Source: Spirochaetales bacterium
GTDB taxonomy: Bacteria; Spirochaetota; Spirochaetia; DSM-27196; PWMO01
NCBI GenBank assembly: GCA_007123465.1
Contig: SKLB01000133.1
Coordinates: 1-9,588 of the forward strand
Length of the DNA stretch: 9,588 nucleotides
Direction of reading: 5' to 3'
In this document: in pieces, positions 5,847 through 9,588 of the stretch
How the letters are laid out: every line of letters begins with the position of its first letter
How positions within the stretch are numbered: the stretch's first letter is position 1
Notes under the pieces: model-generated
What the model was told of the DNA's origin: nothing
Databases searched by the model: none
Seen by the model: only the letters and a program-made list of their open reading frames with translations
Translations under genes and position numbers: made by a program

Positions 5847-7379
5847 TCATCCAGCCGACTGTTCTTCGGGTGTGAGTTCTTCTATCTGCTCCAGTGTGAT
5901 GGTTCGCGTGCTGACTGTCTCGATCCCGCTTGAACGTACCCGCGCGGGCGTGAGCTTGACGGTGCGCACAACACGGTCATCCTGTACGTCTTCAGTGAAC
6001 TCGATTTGATACGTCCGGTTCTCGGATACCAGGCCGTTGGGATCGAGAAACTTGAGATCGAGCACGTAGTCCTGAACCCGATACACCGCGTAACCCCCGG
6101 TGCGTTCCCGTCCGCCCTCACGCATCGTGAAACGCGGTCCGGTGAACAGGATCTCGGTACCACTCTCGTTCTTGTATAGTCCCGACAGCGGCAGATCTGC
6201 CGTGCGCGCCGGGCGGCTGCGCTCCTGGACCATGCTCTGCTGCAGTCCCGGTGTAAGCCGGCGGTAGGTGCCGTTCCAGCCGTGGCCGCCTTCAATGTTC
6301 AGCGAGATTGTATCGATTGCCGGCACCGAAACCGCCGCTTGCTTGCGCACGGTTTCAACCGCTTCGCTGTGCAGATTGATCCACAATCCGGGACCCGAAC
6401 GATAGATAGTGCGGTTGGAGTTCAGCCATGAGTATGACTCTTGCGACTCACCGCGGTACAGGATGATGCGGCGGGTTCTGGGGTTGAAGTAGGCAATCTC
6501 TCCCGAACCGTTGGCCGAGTCTTCAGCTATCGAACGATACCACGGTCCGGCGAGGTAGGACTCGAAGTCCGATGCAGCCCCGTCGTAGAGCGCTGCCAGC
6601 TGAGCCTCTTCAATCGAGGCGCCGGCAATCTCTTCCTCGATCGTACGGACGTACTCACCGAGGTCGTTACGCCAGTGGTAGGTGGTCTTGATCAGATCCA
6701 GCGGATTGTCCGAATCTCGGTTGCGGCTGTACACCGATATGGGAAAACTGCGTCCGGTTGTCTGCAGCGAGGCATACGCCTCGGGACGGTCGCTCTCTTC
6801 GATCTCAATGCTTGCATCCGAGACAAAAGACGCTACATTTTCATAGTACAGTCCAACCCCTGCGGGGGCCGTGGTACGTCGAAACAGGTCAAGGGTTTGT
6901 TCTCCGGCGTTGTTCATGCCGATAGCGACTATCTCCATCTCGTGATCACCGATCACATCGTTGACGTAGAGCGCGAACGTTCGCATGTTGTTGGCCTGCG
7001 TTGTGCCTTCCCACGTTGGCACGTAGGCGTTGCGCACCGTGTCAAAGTCTACTACCAACAACCGTATCCTGTCCTCGGGATCATCGCGGCGTTTGAATAC
7101 GATGATCTGCTCCTCCATCTGATCCTGATCGAGATTGGTGTCTATCACCTGCGAGACAATGAAGTCGCTTGAGAGCGAGACTCTGAGATCGTGCGCTCCG
7201 CTGCGTTCACGAATGGTTATCGGGGTTTGAACAGCCGAGGACAGCGTTACGCCTTCACCGGCTTCCGGAACAATGAACCGCGGACCACCTGAACCGGATG
7301 CGGTCGATTGCTGCTGCGAGCACGACACCAGCAGCGATAGCGTGAGAAAAGCGGTAACGGTGAATGCGTAGCGTCTCAT
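5847..7379 (-). CDS. Large spirochaete-type lipoprotein (possibly pallilysin-related)
   Basis: The 510-residue product begins MRRYAFTVTAFLTLSLLVSC, a lipoprotein signal with lipobox LVSC and lipidated Cys20, followed by a Ser/Gly/Gln linker. Residues about 65-170 hold a region with DTNLDQDQMEEQIIVF (80-95), RLLVVDFD (106-113), an apparent strand-loop repeat ending VNDVIGDHEMEIVAIGMNN (139-157) and TLDLFRRT. The DxNxDxD-type acidic stretch could bind calcium (inference). The middle (210-350) is beta-rich. The C-terminal part (398-480) includes SGLYKNESGTEILFTG and a strand-rich module that could be a small barrel. Similar long lipoproteins in spirochaetes have, as far as I recall, been labelled pallilysin-related adhesins; I cannot verify this and the function is unknown. 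Starts at 7388 (MGPM...) and further upstream exist, but a good -10 box overlaps 7388, so I chose 7379. It is divergent from purB and convergent with the SPOR gene. Confidence 0.8.
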   Translation of the reverse strand: MRRYAFTVTAFLTLSLLVSCSQQQSTASGSGGPRFIVPEAGEGVTLSSAVQTPITIRERSGAHDLRVSLSSDFIVSQVIDTNLDQDQMEEQIIVFKRRDDPEDRIRLLVVDFDTVRNAYVPTWEGTTQANNMRTFALYVNDVIGDHEMEIVAIGMNNAGEQTLDLFRRTTAPAGVGLYYENVASFVSDASIEIEESDRPEAYASLQTTGRSFPISVYSRNRDSDNPLDLIKTTYHWRNDLGEYVRTIEEEIAGASIEEAQLAALYDGAASDFESYLAGPWYRSIAEDSANGSGEIAYFNPRTRRIILYRGESQESYSWLNSNRTIYRSGPGLWINLHSEAVETVRKQAAVSVPAIDTISLNIEGGHGWNGTYRRLTPGLQQSMVQERSRPARTADLPLSGLYKNESGTEILFTGPRFTMREGGRERTGGYAVYRVQDYVLDLKFLDPNGLVSENRTYQIEFTEDVQDDRVVRTVKLTPARVRSSGIETVSTRTITLEQIEELTPEEQSAG

Positions 7380-7386
7380 AGGGCCC

Positions 7387-7415
7387 ATTATCTCGCAAAT
7401 CAACCCGAGTTTCCA
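7387..7415 (-). promoter_or_regulatory. Candidate promoter for the large lipoprotein gene
   Basis: On the minus strand TGGAAA (7415-7410) is followed after 17 bases by GATAAT (7392-7387), five of six matches to the consensus -10. Transcription would start at about 7380, immediately before the ATG at 7379. This would make the message leaderless or nearly so and would exclude the ATG at 7388, which lies within the -10 box. Read by eye only. Confidence 0.4.
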
Positions 7416-7422
7416 GCGCTGT

Positions 7423-7451
7423 TTGACAAAAGCAGGCGCTTTGGTCATGAT
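7423..7451 (+). promoter_or_regulatory. Candidate promoter for purB-guaB
   Basis: A perfect consensus -35, TTGACA (7423-7428), is followed after 17 bases by CATGAT (7446-7451), four of six matches to the -10. Transcription would begin near 7457-7459, which is the purB ATG itself. The -35 box is only seven bases from the opposite-strand -35 at 7410-7415, so the two divergent promoters are packed back-to-back and could share regulation. Read by eye only. Confidence 0.45.
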
Positions 7452-7456
7452 GCTGT

Positions 7457-8890
7457 ATGGACGCCCGCGGCATCTTCGAGAATATCTCACCGCTTGATCA
7501 TCGCTACTATCAGGCAAACCGCGAGCTTTTTGATCAGCTGGCAGAGCATCTCAGTGAGCGCGCCTCGCTACGCTACTGTCTGGCGGTTGAGACGGCGCTG
7601 CTGCGTGGCCATTTGCGGGCAGCTGATCAGCTTAACGCCGAGGCCGAGCAGGAACTTGCCGCCCTGACCGAACTGATAAGCGCCGAGGAAGTCTACGCCG
7701 AAGAAGAGATCACGCGTCACAACATCCGCGCGCTGGTCAACGTCATACAGCGCAATCTGTCGCCCCGGCTCGCAGCGTGGGTACACGTGGGTGCCACGTC
7801 GGTAGATATTCTCGATACTGCGCAGGCGATGCGCATCCGCGATGCAATGCAGAACGTGATTGTCCCGCTTGCCGCACAGCTGGTGAACGCTCTTATCGCC
7901 CGCGCCCGAGAAGAATCCGCTACCCCCCAGGTTGGGCGCACCCACGGCCAGCACGCGGTGCCGATTACTTTTGGCTACGCGCTCGCTGAGTACGTAGCCC
8001 GTTTGGGCAAGAGCGTGCAGCAGCTCGCTGTGCGTAGCGCCGATCTGCGCGGCAAGCTCGCCGGCGCGGTTGGCGCCTATAACGCGCTCTCGGTTGTAAC
8101 TGCTGACCCCATGGCTTTTGAGAAATCAATACTGCAGGAGCTCGGGTTGGCGCCTTCGGAGTATTCGACTCAACTGGTTGAGCCCGAATACCTGCTGCGC
8201 CTGCTGCTCGAGATCAATACCGCATTCGGCATTGTAGCCAACCTGGCCGACGACCTGCGCCATCTGCAGCGGACAGAGATCAACGAGGTTCGCGAAAGCT
8301 TCTCGGCCTCCCAGGTTGGGTCTTCAACCATGCCGCAGAAGCGTAACCCGTGGAACTGTGAACACATCAAGAGCCTGTGGAAGGCGTTTTCGCCGCGGGT
8401 CCAGACGTTCTACATGGATCAGATCTCCGAGCACCAGCGAGATCTCAGTAACTCGGCTTCATCGCGATTTGTTGTCGAGTTTCTGGCCGGGTTTGCTGCG
8501 GCGCTGGCGCGCATGCACACGGTTGTGACCCGCCTTGAGGTGGATCGCCGGCAGATGCTGCACAATCTGCAATCCGGTGGACAGATGGTGCTGGCTGAAC
8601 CGGCGTATATCTGTCTTGCACTGGCCGGGCGCAGCGATGCTCACGAAGTCATCCGCCACGCTACGCTGCAGAGCCAACAAGAGGAGTGCAGCATTGTTTC
8701 GGTTCTGCGCCGCGACCAGCAGGTGTGGAGTGCAATTGAGGCGCGTCTGAAGCAGGTCGGCTACCATGATGCAGACGAATTTTTTGCACATCCGCAGCTG
8801 TATCGCGGCCGCGCGGTAGCTCGAACCGTCGAGCTCTGCGATCGCTATGAAATAATCATGCAGCGACTCAAGGAGAACAGTGGTGCTTGA
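7457..8890 (+). CDS. purB: Adenylosuccinate lyase
   Basis: PurB cleaves SAICAR to AICAR and adenylosuccinate to AMP, releasing fumarate each time, and acts in the cytoplasm as a tetramer. The 477-residue product has all the fumarase/aspartase-superfamily landmarks: RHNIRALV (87-94), HVGATSVDILDTA (110-122), VGRTHGQHAVP (159-169) with the conserved His163, the signature SSTMPQKRNP (289-298) carrying the catalytic Ser loop, and RDLSNSASSRF (328-338). The start looks certain: an in-frame TGA (7448-7450) lies nine bases upstream, and MDARGIFENISPLDHRY is a normal PurB N-terminus. There is no Shine-Dalgarno sequence before the ATG, and the candidate promoter would start transcription at the ATG. 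It is followed by guaB with an overlap of eight bases, so both IMP branches are made from one transcript. Its product AICAR is the substrate of the split PurH encoded upstream. Confidence 0.97.
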   Translation: MDARGIFENISPLDHRYYQANRELFDQLAEHLSERASLRYCLAVETALLRGHLRAADQLNAEAEQELAALTELISAEEVYAEEEITRHNIRALVNVIQRNLSPRLAAWVHVGATSVDILDTAQAMRIRDAMQNVIVPLAAQLVNALIARAREESATPQVGRTHGQHAVPITFGYALAEYVARLGKSVQQLAVRSADLRGKLAGAVGAYNALSVVTADPMAFEKSILQELGLAPSEYSTQLVEPEYLLRLLLEINTAFGIVANLADDLRHLQRTEINEVRESFSASQVGSSTMPQKRNPWNCEHIKSLWKAFSPRVQTFYMDQISEHQRDLSNSASSRFVVEFLAGFAAALARMHTVVTRLEVDRRQMLHNLQSGGQMVLAEPAYICLALAGRSDAHEVIRHATLQSQQEECSIVSVLRRDQQVWSAIEARLKQVGYHDADEFFAHPQLYRGRAVARTVELCDRYEIIMQRLKENSGA

Positions 8891-9588
8891 AGAGACACTC
8901 AGTTACGACGACGTACTTCTGCTTCCGTCATACGCGGATTTTCTGCCCGGCGAGACTTCGGTCAAGACCACGCTGCTGCCCGGTATCGAGCTCAATATTC
9001 CGATACTCTCAGCGGCAATGGACACGGTAACCGAAGACCGGCTCGCCATTGCGCTGGCTCTGCAGGGCGGGGTAGGTGTGATTCACCGCAATCTCGCTCC
9101 GGCGGAACAGGCGCGACAGGTTGGCATGGTGAAGCGCTTTCTTAACTGGATTATCGAATCTCCGGTTACCGTTGAGCAACAGCAGACCGTTCACGAGGTG
9201 TGGGAGATCATGTCCAGCTACCACATCTCAGGGCTTCCGGTCGTCTGCGACGGCAAACTGTGTGGAATCATTACCAGCCGTGATCTGCGTTTCTGCCGCG
9301 ACTACACGCTCAAAGTCAGCGACGTAATGACGCCCAATCCGATTGTTGAGGTTGGAAGACCGGACATAGAGAGCGCCAAGGCAAAGTTCGACTCGCACAA
9401 GATCGAGAAGCTGCCGGTGGTAGACAGCAACAACCGTCTGACCGGCCTGATCACGGTCAAGGACCTGGAGAAGCACAACGAGTTTCCGCACGCCGCAACC
9501 GATTCCGGGGGGCGCCTGCTGGTCGGAGCCGCAATTTCGCCAAATGACATCGACGAACGCCTGCCGCTGCTGAAAGAGAGCAAGGTGG
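8883..9588 (+). CDS. guaB: IMP dehydrogenase, N-terminal half (partial)
   Basis: GuaB oxidises IMP to XMP with NAD+, the first committed step to GMP. The window holds 235 codons, about half of the usual length near 490, and the frame is open at the right edge. Visible are the N-terminal LSYDDVLLLPSYADF (6-20), the start of the TIM barrel with NIPILSAAMDTVTE (38-51) and GGVGVIHRNL (62-71), and the inserted Bateman module of two CBS domains at about 93-145 (HEVWEIMSSYHISGLPVV) and 148-200 (VSDVMTPNPI, EKLPVVDSNNRLTGLITVKD). The barrel resumes at GRLLVGAAIS (210-219). The catalytic Cys loop lies beyond the window. Two GTG codons are adjacent (8880 and 8883); AAGGAG at 8870-8875 is seven bases before 8883, so that start is preferred. 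It overlaps the end of purB, and the two are co-transcribed and probably coupled. The CBS pair usually gives nucleotide regulation. Confidence 0.96.
   Translation, partial: MLEETLSYDDVLLLPSYADFLPGETSVKTTLLPGIELNIPILSAAMDTVTEDRLAIALALQGGVGVIHRNLAPAEQARQVGMVKRFLNWIIESPVTVEQQQTVHEVWEIMSSYHISGLPVVCDGKLCGIITSRDLRFCRDYTLKVSDVMTPNPIVEVGRPDIESAKAKFDSHKIEKLPVVDSNNRLTGLITVKDLEKHNEFPHAATDSGGRLLVGAAISPNDIDERLPLLKESKV

Noticed and set aside
6441..7172. 243-residue plus-strand open frame opposite the lipoprotein gene
   Set aside because: It has no recognisable domain, lies wholly antisense to a gene with a clear lipoprotein signal and domain-like protein, and is explained by GC-rich codon bias.
1..9588. 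Mobile element, CRISPR array, phage or toxin-antitoxin/defence system
   Set aside because: No transposase, integrase, regularly spaced repeats, terminal inverted repeats or defence-type domains were seen; the genes are housekeeping and envelope genes with uniform style.

Overview
The window is about 9.6 kb of densely coding, fairly GC-rich bacterial DNA. It looks like a chromosomal fragment of a free-living spirochaete (Spirochaeta/Alkalispirochaeta-like). This is an inference from the LapA protein with its MPWR-type start, the large spirochaete-style lipoprotein beside purB, the small outer-membrane-barrel protein and the general gene style; no rRNA or other decisive marker is present. I see no tRNA or rRNA genes, no CRISPR array, no insertion sequence, no integrase and no phage gene.

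Layout. Positions 1-1031 (minus strand): a small beta-barrel outer-membrane protein gene (393-1031), followed 10 bases later by a lipoprotein gene that runs off the left edge (1-382). Positions 1032-1150: a divergent promoter region. Positions 1151-3893 (plus): a tightly overlapping operon of folE2 and a purH that is split into two genes, the IMP cyclohydrolase part (1945-2637) and the AICAR transformylase part (2634-3893). Positions 3976-5826 (plus): a small glycine-rich membrane protein, a LapA-family membrane protein, and a secreted TPR/SPOR-domain protein. Positions 5847-7379 (minus): a 510-residue lipoprotein. Positions 7380-7456: a second, very compact divergent promoter region. Positions 7457-9588 (plus): purB followed by the first half of guaB, which runs off the right edge.

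Functional theme. Four of the genes sit around the IMP node. PurB makes AICAR (and later AMP). The split PurH pair formylates AICAR and closes the ring to IMP. GuaB takes IMP towards GMP. FolE2 starts folate synthesis, and 10-formyl-tetrahydrofolate is the formyl donor for the AICAR step, so folE2 and purH in one operon make metabolic sense. The other five genes encode cell-envelope proteins.

Most notable points: (1) purH is split at the linker with an ATGA start/stop overlap, and the cyclohydrolase half has a changed substrate-binding motif; (2) purB has an in-frame stop 9 bases before its ATG, no Shine-Dalgarno sequence and a consensus -35 box placed so that transcription would begin at or next to the ATG, suggesting a leaderless message; the divergent lipoprotein gene has a similar arrangement. 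I found no convincing evidence of an entirely new multi-gene system.
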